DNA of 64,000 bases from the NCBI RefSeq assembly GCF_002263515.1, contig NZ_CP022752.1:3906001-3970000 (forward strand), written 5' to 3'. Shown here one piece after another: positions 18,271 to 27,975 of the stretch. Each line of letters begins with the position of its first letter. Positions within the stretch are counted from its first letter, which is position 1. The DNA is from Actinopolyspora erythraea (GTDB lineage: Bacteria; Actinomycetota; Actinomycetes; Mycobacteriales; Pseudonocardiaceae). A program made the position numbers and the translations under genes. The notes under the pieces were generated by a model, which saw only the letters and a program-made list of their open reading frames with translations, did not search any database and was not told the origin of the DNA.

Positions 18271-18343
18271 CCATCCTCGCCTGCCGGCGTCACAGCCCTA
18301 CTCCAAGGTATTCAATCAGGCGATTGTTCTAGTAGTACCTCTA

Positions 18344-18419
18344 AGGTGGAGCTGACGGGACTCGAACCCGTGACCCCCTGACTGCCAGTCAGGTGCGCTA
18401 CCAACTGCGCCACAGCCCC
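18344..18419 (-). tRNA. tRNA-Ala (GGC), copy 2
   Basis: Its cloverleaf and GGC anticodon are the same as copies 1 and 3, read on the minus strand. The encoded 3' end is CCT instead of CCA, so repeat identity with copy 1 stops exactly at the penultimate base. The tRNA should still be functional after CCA repair by the nucleotidyltransferase. It marks the right edge of the island. Confidence 0.95.
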
Positions 18420-18540
18420 GTTTTCCCGGCGCGGATGTTCAGCTCGTCGCTACCGCTCATCCCTGGCACGAACACGATACACAGCCCGCGCGCGGACCGT
18501 TCGGGGGCCCACCCACACCGATGCCCGGGCCACCGCCGGT
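18345..18540. repeat. Right ~195-bp direct repeat of the tRNA-Ala island
   Basis: Partner of 7098-7296. The left boundary of similarity falls inside the tRNA CCA end. The right boundary falls within the first arm of the DUF305 terminator hairpin. Several substitutions (for example in the 20 bases around 18465) show that the two copies have diverged. Confidence 0.8.
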
Positions 18541-18552
18541 GGTGGCCCGGGC
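18523..18552 (-). terminator. Terminator hairpin of the DUF305 gene
   Basis: A perfect inverted repeat with 12-bp arms (GCCCGGGCCACC) and a 6-base loop, 15 bases beyond the DUF305 stop. No T-tract follows, as is common in high-GC actinobacteria. Confidence 0.65.
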
Positions 18553-18566
18553 ACGGCGCGCTCACC

Positions 18567-19130
18567 TCACTTGGACTCGCGCATGTCGCGCATGATCGCG
18601 ATCTGAGCCTTCTGGGTGGACATCATGTCCTGGGACATCTGGTTCAGCTCCTGATCGCTGCCGTTGAGGATCACGTCCCGCAACATCGCGACCGCACCGT
18701 CGTGGTGCGGGATCATCAGGTCCAGGAACATCCGGTCGAACTCGGCGCCGGAGAGCGTCGCGAGCCGGTCCATCTCCTTCCGGGTGGCCATCCCCATCCG
18801 CTCGAGCAGGTCGGGGTTGGAGAGTACGTCCTGGTAGGCGGTCTCCGGGTCTGTCACAGGCAGGCCGTTGCGGCCCTGCCAGCCCCGCATCATCCGGATC
18901 TCCAGGCCTTGCTCGATGCTGATGCGGTCGGCCAGCGACTTCAGCTCGGGGTCCGCCGCGCGGTCCGGAGCCAGTTCGGACATGACGATCGCCTGGTAGT
19001 GGTGCGGGATCATCATGCGGGTGAACTCGGCGTCGACCTCGTTGTACGTCTGGGTGGCCGCACTCGCGGTCCCCGCGCCGAGCAGCCCCGCCAGCAGCAC
19101 CACCAGCGGGGAAAGTCTCCGCAGGAACAT
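18567..19130 (-). CDS. Secreted DUF305 protein
   Basis: A 187-aa exported protein. A signal peptide (MFLRRLSPLVVLLAGLLGAG, then TASA) is followed by two DUF305 half-repeats marked by MMIPHHYQAI near residue 40 and LMIPHHDGAV near residue 140, with Met-rich helices between them. The paired HH and many Met residues are characteristic of the family, some members of which bind copper. The ATG at 19130 is chosen for GGAGCAG just upstream and because it starts the signal peptide. It follows the LVIVD gene by 64 bases on the same strand, so the two are probably one transcript of extracellular proteins. Confidence 0.85.
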   Translation of the reverse strand: MFLRRLSPLVVLLAGLLGAGTASAATQTYNEVDAEFTRMMIPHHYQAIVMSELAPDRAADPELKSLADRISIEQGLEIRMMRGWQGRNGLPVTDPETAYQDVLSNPDLLERMGMATRKEMDRLATLSGAEFDRMFLDLMIPHHDGAVAMLRDVILNGSDQELNQMSQDMMSTQKAQIAIMRDMRESK

Positions 19131-19194
19131 CGCCTGCTCCCTTCCGAACACCCGCGCCGGGCCCGGTGACAACCAGCCCCGGCGGCAGGACGGA

Positions 19195-20577
<1,383 letters not shown>

Positions 20578-21250
20578 TCGGTCAACCTCCCTGAATCCCA
20601 ACCCAGGACTCGCCGGACGAGCTGGAGAATCCTGAGTTTTTCCGGGTAGGACCGTTACACGCCAGAATGGTTCCAGTCAGGGTGTAACCGGCTATTTACG
20701 TGTCGCACAGCAGGAACCACGACCGCATGCCGCAACGCTCGCTGCGCCGGGTGGCGCAACGAACCGGACGAGGGCGTACTCGCCCCTTCAACGTATTTCA
20801 CAGGGAGAGCGGGCGCCAGCGGAGGAGGCCGGTGGTCAGGCCGAGGGAGCCGTGGTGGATGTCGGTGCGGCGACGCGCCCGGCCGATCGCCCGAAACGCG
20901 ACCGAACCGGAGCTCCGGCACAACGCCCCGAGCGGCGACGGCACCGCTCCAGGGCACGCCGGAGGGGCACTGCCCGCGTTCCGGATGAGGGGAGCCGACC
21001 GGGGCCGGAGGGACTAGCCACGGTGGCGGAAGGCGAGTGGCACGGAGCGAACCGGTCCGACCGAACACCGGAGCCCTGGGCCGCCGTCCAGCGGCTCGAC
21101 GCGGAACCGCAACCGGTCGACGAGGAAGGCGAGCTCTTCGAAGGGTTCGAGTCACCGCGTCCCTGCCCGGATACCGGCAGCGCCACTTCCCGCTTCGGGC
21201 GCGGAACTACCGGCTCGGGAAGCACCGGGGAGGACACCGACCACCGACAC
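20578..21250. other. Intergenic region between the LVIVD gene and tRNA-Ala copy 3
   Basis: About 670 bases with no gene I can support. Open frames on both strands give only Arg/Pro-rich shadow sequence. The left end must contain the promoter of the LVIVD-DUF305 transcript. Confidence 0.5.
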
Positions 21251-21251
21251 G

Positions 21252-21286
21252 AAAAACCCCGTACTTCGTACGGGCGAAGTACGGGG
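21252..21286 (-). terminator. Terminator of tRNA-Ala copy 3
   Basis: On the minus strand a perfect 12-bp stem (CCCCGTACTTCG) with a 6-base loop is followed by five T, 15 bases after the tRNA 3' end. The spacing is the same as at copy 1. Confidence 0.9.
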
Positions 21287-21301
21287 TCATCCAACTATCC
21301 C

Positions 21302-21377
21302 TGGTGGAGCTGACGGGACTCGAACCCGTGACCCCCTGACTGCCAGTCAGGTGCGCTACCAACTGCGCCACAGCCCC
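21302..21377 (-). tRNA. tRNA-Ala (GGC), copy 3
   Basis: A complete cloverleaf with anticodon GGC and encoded CCA, identical in the body to copies 1 and 2. It shares the terminator-side flank (GGTCATCCAACTATCCC) with copy 1, but its promoter-side flank (TTGTTCGATTCTTCC) is unique. Confidence 0.97.
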
Positions 21378-21669
21378 TTGTTCGATTCTTCCGATCGACG
21401 GTCCCGGTTTTTCTTTTCCGTCCCCGCCTTCCGTTGTGACACTACTTTACAACAGGGCGGACCCCCTGCCGCACAGGGGGTCCCCCTCGGCCGATCACCA
21501 GCGATCGCACCGCCGTGCCCAGCCGGTTCGCCGTCGGCCCACCTCGAAAGCACCGGCGACACACCGCGCGCCGACACGAACACGCTCCTGCCCGCGAAAG
21601 CGCTGGCGGTGATCCACGAGACGCACCGTTTCACGTGCTCGGCCGCCCGCACCACCGCCGGAGGCGCGC

Positions 21670-21897
21670 TCAGCCCGCTCTGGCCCCCTCACGGGTGCGC
21701 CTGGGATCGACCTCCCGTTCGGGGTGCCTGCGCAGGTACTCCTGCTCCAGCTCGAACGTCCTGCGGGTGTGCTCCTCCAGCGCGTCCGAGGAGCCGTGCA
21801 GGAACGTCTCGTTCCGCGTCTCGTGCAGGTGCCGCAGCTCCCGCCGCAGATCGACCTCGGACAGCTCGCTCGCTTCCACTCCGGTTTCCATGGACAC
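21670..21897 (-). CDS. DUF6158-type small protein
   Basis: A 75-aa soluble protein with the conserved pattern ELSEVDLRRELRHLHETR, then FLHGSSDALEEHT and EYLRRHPEREVDPRRTR, which I recognise from a small actinobacterial family of unknown function. It is almost all helix and highly charged. The GTG at 21897 follows GGAGGGGAG by a good distance; an ATG two codons later is possible. It sits alone between the tRNA and the transporter gene. Confidence 0.75.
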   Translation of the reverse strand: MSMETGVEASELSEVDLRRELRHLHETRNETFLHGSSDALEEHTRRTFELEQEYLRRHPEREVDPRRTREGARAG

Positions 21898-21978
21898 GCG
21901 CTCCCCTCCCCACCTGGTTTACCGAGGCCTACCCGGTTGGAAGCCGCGTAACACCCGGAACGGGCGATCCAGTCCGCC

Positions 21979-23262
21979 TCAGTCCGCCGCGCCCCGCTCG
22001 GCCGACTCGGTTCGGCCCGACCGCGAATCACGGCCGAGCGTCTCGGGCGAGAACAGCCACATCACCATCGCGACCAGCGCCACGAGCCCGGTGAGCAGGA
22101 ACGCGGCACGGTAGGACAGCGCGCCCGCCAGCGCACCGGCCAGCGGCGGTCCGATGACCGTGCCGACGTCGGCCGACATCTGGAAGGCGGCCAGCACCGG
22201 ACCCCCCTTGGCCTTCGGACCGACGATGTCGGCCACGGCCGCGCTCTGCGCCGGGGTGAAAAGCCCCATCCCGATCCCACCCAGCAGTGAGGCCCCGAGC
22301 AGCCAGGGCACCGACTCGCTGAACCCGATCGCGGCGCTGCCCACGGCCGCGACAGCCAGCCCGACCAACAGCATCGGTTTGCGCCCGCGCGAATCGGCCA
22401 GCCTGCCCGCCGGGAGCAGCACGGCCGCGTTGCCCGCGGCGAACACCGACAGGGCGACACCGGTCATGGCGTCGGGAAGCCCCAGCGCCTGGCTGATGAA
22501 CAGCGGGATCAACGCGATACGCACGCCCTGCGCGGTCCACCCCTTGCTGAAGTTCGCCAGCAGCGAGGCGCGGTAACTGGGGTCGCGCAGGGCGGTGGTG
22601 ACCCTGAGATCGGGGGCGTCGGCGTGCTGCTGCGGATCGGCCAGCGTGGAGTCGCGCAGCAGGAACCAGCCGACGAAGGCGGCGAGGTACAGCGCGATGC
22701 CGTAGATCAGGAAGGGCAGCCGCAGCGAGAACCCGATCAGCAACCCGCCGAGCACCGGCCCCGAGATGCTGCCCAGCAGGAAGCTGGTCGCCCACAGCCC
22801 GGAGGCCCTGGCCCGCAGGTGGGCGGGGGACAACCGCACCAGCAACGCGAGCGCCGAGACGGTGAACATCGTGGAACCGATGCCACCGAGCCCGCGGAAC
22901 ACCAGCAGCTGCCAGTAGGACTGCGCGAAGGCGCAGGCGGTGGAGCTGATGCCGACGATGACGATGCCCAGCACGTAGTTCGGACGCTCGCCGAACGCCG
23001 AGACCAGCCGCCCGCTGGCGGGGGCGAATACCAGCCGCATCAGCGCGAAGGCGCTGACGATGAACGCCGCCGCTGTCACGCCGACGTTGAAGCTGGTGGC
23101 GAAGGTGGGCAGGGCGGGCGAGACGATGCCCATCCCGATGGCGACGATGAAACCGCCGCTGATCAGGACCCATATCTCGCGGGGGAGTTCGGCGAGGGCG
23201 CTCTTCCCGCCCTTGAGCTGATCGTCCGGCGTCTCGGCGGTGGTCGGCTGGGGATCCGGCAC
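21979..23262 (-). CDS. MFS drug/metabolite exporter
   Basis: A 427-aa major facilitator protein with about 12 hydrophobic segments. The motif-A-like stretch after TM2 is GRLVSAFGERPNY, and its repeat in the second half is GRLADSRGRKPM. The Gly/Pro-rich TM5 reads SFLLGSISGPVLGGLL, close to the antiporter motif C of DHA1-type drug exporters. The GTG at 23262 is preferred over upstream ATGs because GAAGGAGG lies just before it, and the upstream residues do not look like coding sequence. The substrate is unknown. There is no obvious partner regulator. Confidence 0.85.
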   Translation of the reverse strand: MPDPQPTTAETPDDQLKGGKSALAELPREIWVLISGGFIVAIGMGIVSPALPTFATSFNVGVTAAAFIVSAFALMRLVFAPASGRLVSAFGERPNYVLGIVIVGISSTACAFAQSYWQLLVFRGLGGIGSTMFTVSALALLVRLSPAHLRARASGLWATSFLLGSISGPVLGGLLIGFSLRLPFLIYGIALYLAAFVGWFLLRDSTLADPQQHADAPDLRVTTALRDPSYRASLLANFSKGWTAQGVRIALIPLFISQALGLPDAMTGVALSVFAAGNAAVLLPAGRLADSRGRKPMLLVGLAVAAVGSAAIGFSESVPWLLGASLLGGIGMGLFTPAQSAAVADIVGPKAKGGPVLAAFQMSADVGTVIGPPLAGALAGALSYRAAFLLTGLVALVAMVMWLFSPETLGRDSRSGRTESAERGAAD

Positions 23263-23379
23263 TGTGCCTCCTTCTCGTCCGAGAAGACACAAGTCCGATT
23301 GAAGTTGAAATATTCCCACATTCCTCGTCGCGGATCGGTGACGACTCGCACCCCGCTCCCCGGCCACCGCCGGACGGAA

Positions 23380-24228
23380 CTACTCCTCGAACCGCTCCTC
23401 GAGCCCCCTGGTGTAGGAAACCACCTCGTAAGCCACCCCGAAACCGCAGCTCTCGGCGAAGCGCTGGAGCGAACCACCGTCCTCGGCGTGCGTGGCGACC
23501 AGCACCGAACCGCGCTCCACGGCCGCTTCCACCCCCGCGCGCAGCAGTGCCCTTCCCCGCCCCCGGTTGCGCCTGCCGGGGCGTACCGCGATGTGCTCGA
23601 TCAACCCCACCCCGCTCTCGGCGAAGCCGAGCGCGAACCCCGCCACCCGTTCGAGCTCGCCGTCATCCAGCACGTGCAGGAAGCACCGTGGGTCGTCCAG
23701 TCGCTGCCCCAGGTGACGCGGCAGGCGCCGTTCTGCCCCCGACGAGAGGTCCAGCTCGTCGGCCAGCAGTTCGGCCACCGAGGGCAGGTCGTCCTGCGCC
23801 GCTTCGCGCACCGGGTGGGTGCCGATGGCTTCGGTCCCGTTCCTGGCCGGATCGGGGCGATACAGCATGGCGACGTTCTCGGCGACCGCGTGCCAGCCCG
23901 AGTCGTCGGCGATGCCCTCGATGTCGGCCACCGTGGTCGGGGAAGCGTGCACCACGGCCTCGGGCCTGCCCGCCTCGGCGAACACGTTCTCCAGCCGGAA
24001 CAGCGTGGTGGCCACCTCCGCCGAGGTTCCCCACAGTCCGCAGGCCCGGTTGCCGAGGGTCAGCGGGTTGCCCGCGTTGAGCACGACGTCGGCGACGCCG
24101 ACCTTGCCGATGCGCCCCTCGCGCACCGCTCCGGAGGCCAGCTGGGCGCGTTCCACCAGCGCGGCCAGATCACGGGCCTGCTCCGGTCCGAGCAGCTCTT
24201 CGTCGTCGGGATCGTGTAGTGGGTCCAC
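23380..24228 (-). CDS. GNAT-family N-acetyltransferase
   Basis: About 282 aa. The C-terminal ~150 residues form a GNAT domain, with the acetyl-CoA-binding loop VRPGRRNRGRGRALLRAG near residue 225 and a preceding strand GLIEHIAV. The N-terminal ~130 residues are unassigned and may be a degenerate second GNAT half. The GTG start at 24228 is uncertain because no clear Shine-Dalgarno precedes it. The gene diverges from the small ORF at 24413. Confidence 0.7.
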   Translation of the reverse strand: MDPLHDPDDEELLGPEQARDLAALVERAQLASGAVREGRIGKVGVADVVLNAGNPLTLGNRACGLWGTSAEVATTLFRLENVFAEAGRPEAVVHASPTTVADIEGIADDSGWHAVAENVAMLYRPDPARNGTEAIGTHPVREAAQDDLPSVAELLADELDLSSGAERRLPRHLGQRLDDPRCFLHVLDDGELERVAGFALGFAESGVGLIEHIAVRPGRRNRGRGRALLRAGVEAAVERGSVLVATHAEDGGSLQRFAESCGFGVAYEVVSYTRGLEERFEE

Positions 24229-24412
24229 GAGGACATTCTGTCGCCTCGACGACAGCGCGGTGGTGGCTGCTCGTGCGCGCGACGGGTACCAGCGCCACCG
24301 GGGAACTCCGCCCGGGGTGGAGCACTCGTCGGCACCGCGAGGAGAATCACCGCGCGAAGCAGCCTGCCACCGACCTCCGGTCACTGTCGGAGCACGGAGG
24401 GGAGCGAGAGCC

Positions 24413-24640
24413 ATGAACGATCCGCACCACCACGTCGCCGGCCTGCTGCGGCAGGGTCACTGGTTGCTGGAAACAGCGGCCTACGAGATCAGCGGGGATC
24501 GCTACAGCCCCACGCAGTGCCGCGACACCGCGAACGCGATGGAAGAACTCGCCGCCGCGCTGCGTGAACACGCCGAGACCCTGCCGGGCGGCGAACACAC
24601 CGGTGAGGACGACGGCGGGAGCGGGCCGGACGCCGGCTGA
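24413..24640 (+). CDS. Small hypothetical protein
   Basis: A 75-aa protein with no family I recognise. The first ~55 residues are predicted helical (VAGLLRQGHWLLETAAYEI, ANAMEELAAALREHAETL). The tail is acidic and disordered (GEDDGGSGPDAG). The ATG at 24413 has a strong GGAGGGGAGCGAG upstream, which supports a real gene. Confidence 0.6.
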   Translation: MNDPHHHVAGLLRQGHWLLETAAYEISGDRYSPTQCRDTANAMEELAAALREHAETLPGGEHTGEDDGGSGPDAG

Positions 24641-24946
24641 CCACCACCCGGCGCGGGCGGCGTTCGCCCCCTGGAACGGGGCGCTGTCGATTTCCCGGGT
24701 GTGCTCTGGGGCGCGTCCCGAGCGGAGGCGGGACGCGGATCACGGTGACGAGAACCGAACCACGATGTGGTCGTTTGTCGCACAACCGTGGTCACGGCCT
24801 CGGCAGTGCGTCCCCAGCGCGTCCCCAGCCTGAGCGGGAGATCGGCCGCCCCGGGAAACATGCCGTGCACACCACTCCGCTCGTCCCGCACATGACGGGC
24901 GGGGTGCCGAACGTTCCGACCGCACTGCGCTCGGAGCGATTCGCGC

Positions 24947-25423
24947 TGGCGGGTGTCGGGCTCTCACCGGGCTGGGCCCGCGCCACGCCGGACGAGCTCG
25001 TGCGGCGGGCGCTGGAAGCTTGGACGAGACCGAGCACGCGGACCGTGGACCACCGCGGCTGTCCGGTGGGCAGCGCGAGCGGGTGGCGCTGACCACGGTG
25101 TTGGCCTGCGATCCCCGGTGGCTGGTGTTCGACGAGCCATCGGCGGGGCTGGAGCCGGTGGCCCGGCGCGAACTGGCCGAGCCGTTGCTGGCGCTGAGCC
25201 CGACGATGCTGATGGTCACCCGTGACCTGCCCCTGCGTGCTGCGGCCGCGTCCACGCGGTGTGCCTGTTCGACGGCGGCGAGGGGGTCTCCGACCGTCCA
25301 CCACCGAGCCGCCCACCGAGCTGCTGGTCGCGCACTGACTGGAGCTGCCCTGCGACTTCCGGCCGAACCTCCCGGGTCCGACAGCGTCCGGTCGCCCCGG
25401 CGGAATACCCACCTGACCTGAAG
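24947..25423 (+). pseudogene. Decayed ABC transporter ATPase (ECF/CbiO-like)
   Basis: The ABC signature and Walker B are intact in one frame (RLSGGQRERVAL, then RWLVFDEPSAGLEPVARREL), but the Walker A half is missing. The upstream piece (GLSPGWARATPDELVRRALEA) and the downstream pieces (MLMVTRDLPL, then CLFDGGEGV, ELPCDFRPNLP) lie in different frames. The sequence order matches energy-coupling-factor ATPases of the CbiO type. The ~300 bases before it hold nothing recognisable. Confidence 0.65.
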
Positions 25424-25476
25424 CTGTTTCATAAAAGCGAAGCGCCGTCCAGTCCCGGAACCAGTGAGCGGATCGA

Positions 25477-26562
25477 ATGCCGGAAACACCGCGCGAACGT
25501 GTCGACGTCCTCGTCATCGGTGGCGGCCAGGCGGGCCTCGCGGCCGGTTACTTCCTGCGCAGAGCGGCCGCGGACTTCGTGGTCCTCGACGAGCAGCGCC
25601 AGGGCGGCGGCTCCTGGCAGCACATGTGGCCCTCGCTGCGGTTGTTCTCCCCTGCGCGGCACAACTCGCTGCCCGGGCGGGGAATGCCGCCCCAGCCCGG
25701 TGCCGAGTTCCCCACGGTGGACCACACCATCGACTACCTGCGAGACTACGAGCACCGCTACGAACTGCCCGTGCTGCGGCCGGTCCGGGTCACCGGCGTG
25801 TACGGCTCCGGCGAGGAGTTCACCGTGACGACGAACGCGGGGACGTGGACGGCCGGGGCCGTGCTCAGCGCCACCGGAACCTGGCGGGCACCCTACGTAC
25901 CCGCGTATCCGGGCATGGCGGAGTTCGGCGGGACGCAGTGGCACACGGCCTCCTACCCGGGAACGACGCCGTTCCGGAGACAGCGCGTACTGGTCGTGGG
26001 AGGCGGCAACTCGGCGGCGCAGATCCTGGCCGAACTGTCCACAGTGGCCGAAACCACCTGGGTGACGCGCAGGCCGCCCAGGTTCATGCCGGACGACGTG
26101 GACGGCCGGGTGTTGTTCGACGTGGCGACCCGACGACTGTCGGGAGCGACGAACGGGGTCTCCGAACTGGGTGACATCGTGATGGTCGACAGCGTGCGGG
26201 ACGCCCGCGAGCGCGGCGTGCTGCGCGCACACCCGATGATCTCCGGGCTGACCGGCCGGGGAGCGGTGTGGGAAGACGGGACCGAGCGGGAGTTCGACAG
26301 CGTCGTGTGGTGCACCGGCTTCCGGCCCGCGCTACGGCATCTGGGGCCGCTGCGGCTGGGCAGGGAGCGGGGGCGCATCCCTACCGAGGGCACCCGCAGC
26401 CTCGCGGAGCCACGAGTGCACCTGGTGGGCTACGGCGACTGGACCGGCCCGGCATCGGCCACGCTGATCGGCGCGGGGCGCACCGCGCGCGTGGCCGTCT
26501 CGGAAGCCCTCGGCGGGCTCGAGCGGAAACGACCGGACAACCTCGGGGCGAGGACTCACTGA
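25477..26562 (+). CDS. Flavin-containing monooxygenase-like oxidoreductase
   Basis: A 361-aa FAD/NADPH-dependent protein of the ArsO/CzcO type. The FAD-binding motif VIGGGQAGLAAG is at residues ~13-24. The NADPH-binding motif VVGGGNSAAQI is near 172-182. The C-terminal ATG-type segment is VVWCTGFRPALRHL and the final FAD-contacting strand is VHLVGYGDWTG. Such proteins oxygenate small soft nucleophiles or act as NADPH oxidases. Nothing in the neighbourhood, such as arsenic genes, fixes the substrate. It stands alone, with a dispersed repeat after its end. Confidence 0.82.
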   Translation: MPETPRERVDVLVIGGGQAGLAAGYFLRRAAADFVVLDEQRQGGGSWQHMWPSLRLFSPARHNSLPGRGMPPQPGAEFPTVDHTIDYLRDYEHRYELPVLRPVRVTGVYGSGEEFTVTTNAGTWTAGAVLSATGTWRAPYVPAYPGMAEFGGTQWHTASYPGTTPFRRQRVLVVGGGNSAAQILAELSTVAETTWVTRRPPRFMPDDVDGRVLFDVATRRLSGATNGVSELGDIVMVDSVRDARERGVLRAHPMISGLTGRGAVWEDGTEREFDSVVWCTGFRPALRHLGPLRLGRERGRIPTEGTRSLAEPRVHLVGYGDWTGPASATLIGAGRTARVAVSEALGGLERKRPDNLGARTH

Positions 26563-26643
26563 TGCTTTCCCGTCCTCTCGCCGGAGGGGAGTGGGTCTTC
26601 TTCGGTTCTGAACCGTCGAAAACCACGTCACCAACTCGACCAC

Positions 26644-26755
26644 CCGCGGGTTCTCCCGCGTCGCGCTCCCGCGAGGAAGGCCCGACGTGGCGTAGTACCT
26701 ACCCGATGTCGCGACCTCCCGGAGCGGGAGTCAGCGGGAGGTTCCGCCGACCGAG
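26644..26755. repeat. Dispersed ~110-bp intergenic repeat, copy A
   Basis: Shares an extended imperfect match with 46657-46768. Common blocks are CCGCGGGTTCTC, GCGAGGA-GGCCC(C)GACGT, GTAGTA, ACCCGATGTC and GGAGGTTCCGCCGA in the same order and spacing. A reverse-oriented relative lies at 46456-46560. All three sit in non-coding DNA beside gene ends. No open frame is preserved. Confidence 0.65.
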
Positions 26756-26785
26756 CGTCCCGGCAACCCCACCGGGAAACTTCGA

Positions 26786-27889
26786 TCAGGCCCCGCTGGA
26801 CACGGCCGACCGCTCGGTCACGAACCGGTCGTAGGTACGCATCAGGTACCGGTGGGCCGGTTGCTCCACCACCCGGGTGATCCCCCACCCCAACAGCACA
26901 CCGGTGGCCAACATGGCCAGCGTCTGCAGCGAGGTCGGCGCGCCCAGGTCCTGCAACCGGCGCACCACCATGTGCCCGAGCGACTGGTGCGTCAGATAGA
27001 CCCCGTAGGAGATTCCCGCGTACCACTGGATGGGGCGACGCGCCGCCACTGGGATCACGGCGTCCCAGTCCGGGCCGCGCGCCACCAACGCGATCACGCA
27101 GAGCCCGATCGCCACGCACACCGAGGACCCGACGTCCGGTACCAGCTCCCCCGAAGGAGCGATGGTGAAACTGTGCAGCCACTGCGCGAACATCGCCGTA
27201 CCCAGCAGAGCGGCGAAGTGCGTGGTCCGGATCCGTCGGACCGACCAGAGCCAGATCGCCACCCCGGCCACGAACAGGTGCCAGCGGTGGAACCCGAGAC
27301 CGTCGGCCAGCATCCGGTAGAGCTCCGGTGGCTCCGAGGCGCGGATGGGCCACTGCACCAGGGGGAGCAGCATCGCCAACCACAGCACGCCGATGATCCG
27401 GTCACCGTGGCCCCAGCGGGAACGGTAGAGCAACGCGGCCGCGGTGAACCCCATGAGCTGCAGCGGCACCGTCCAGTGCGCGACGTCGAGGAACTCGAAC
27501 TCCGCCGGATTCCAGTGCCAGAGCATCAGCAGGTGCTCGAACAGGTCGCGCACGCTGGGCAAGTACCAGCCCTCGATACGAAAGGCGCGGGTGAGCAGGA
27601 AGATGAGCACCGAGGCGGCCACGAAAGCGGGCAGCAACCGGGCGATCCTGCCCCACCAGTAGCGCAGCACGGTCCCGCGCCCGATGGTCACGCAGGCGAA
27701 GTAGGCCGATATGACCAGCAACATGCTGGCACCGACCTGCCAGGGGAAAGCGAACGTTCGCGGTTCGATCTCGGGGTGGAACTCCACGCTGACCGTGGTC
27801 GAGTGGTACAGCATCACCAACGTGACGCAACCGGCCCGAACCACGTCCCAACTGATCTTGCGACGGCTCCCCTTGCCGGGGATCACCAC
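26786..27889 (-). CDS. Acyltransferase-3 family membrane protein
   Basis: A 367-aa integral membrane O-acyltransferase of the OafA/YrhL type, which acylates cell-surface glycans or secondary metabolites. About ten hydrophobic segments are visible. The family His is in LVMLYHSTT near residue 29, and the RRARLLP-type motif appears as GRIARLLPAF near residue 80. The last segments contain the conserved SYGVYLTHQ and VVEQPAHRYL. It runs in the same direction as nhaA, 86 bases downstream of that gene's stop. The acceptor is unknown. Confidence 0.85.
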   Translation of the reverse strand: MVIPGKGSRRKISWDVVRAGCVTLVMLYHSTTVSVEFHPEIEPRTFAFPWQVGASMLLVISAYFACVTIGRGTVLRYWWGRIARLLPAFVAASVLIFLLTRAFRIEGWYLPSVRDLFEHLLMLWHWNPAEFEFLDVAHWTVPLQLMGFTAAALLYRSRWGHGDRIIGVLWLAMLLPLVQWPIRASEPPELYRMLADGLGFHRWHLFVAGVAIWLWSVRRIRTTHFAALLGTAMFAQWLHSFTIAPSGELVPDVGSSVCVAIGLCVIALVARGPDWDAVIPVAARRPIQWYAGISYGVYLTHQSLGHMVVRRLQDLGAPTSLQTLAMLATGVLLGWGITRVVEQPAHRYLMRTYDRFVTERSAVSSGA

Positions 27890-27975
27890 GAATATCCACT
27901 CCCGTCGTCCGGCATGCGACAGTACCTACCGGTATTACATCGCATGCCGGCGCACGAGCATTACTCGGTGTTGGA

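Noticed and set aside
18330..18381. Protein end reading KVELTGLEPVTP
   Set aside because: This is the antisense of a tRNA-Ala gene, an artefact seen wherever frames run into that tRNA.
22624..24219. A 531-codon plus-strand frame across the MFS and GNAT genes
   Set aside because: Gln/Arg/His-rich shadow of two real minus-strand genes.
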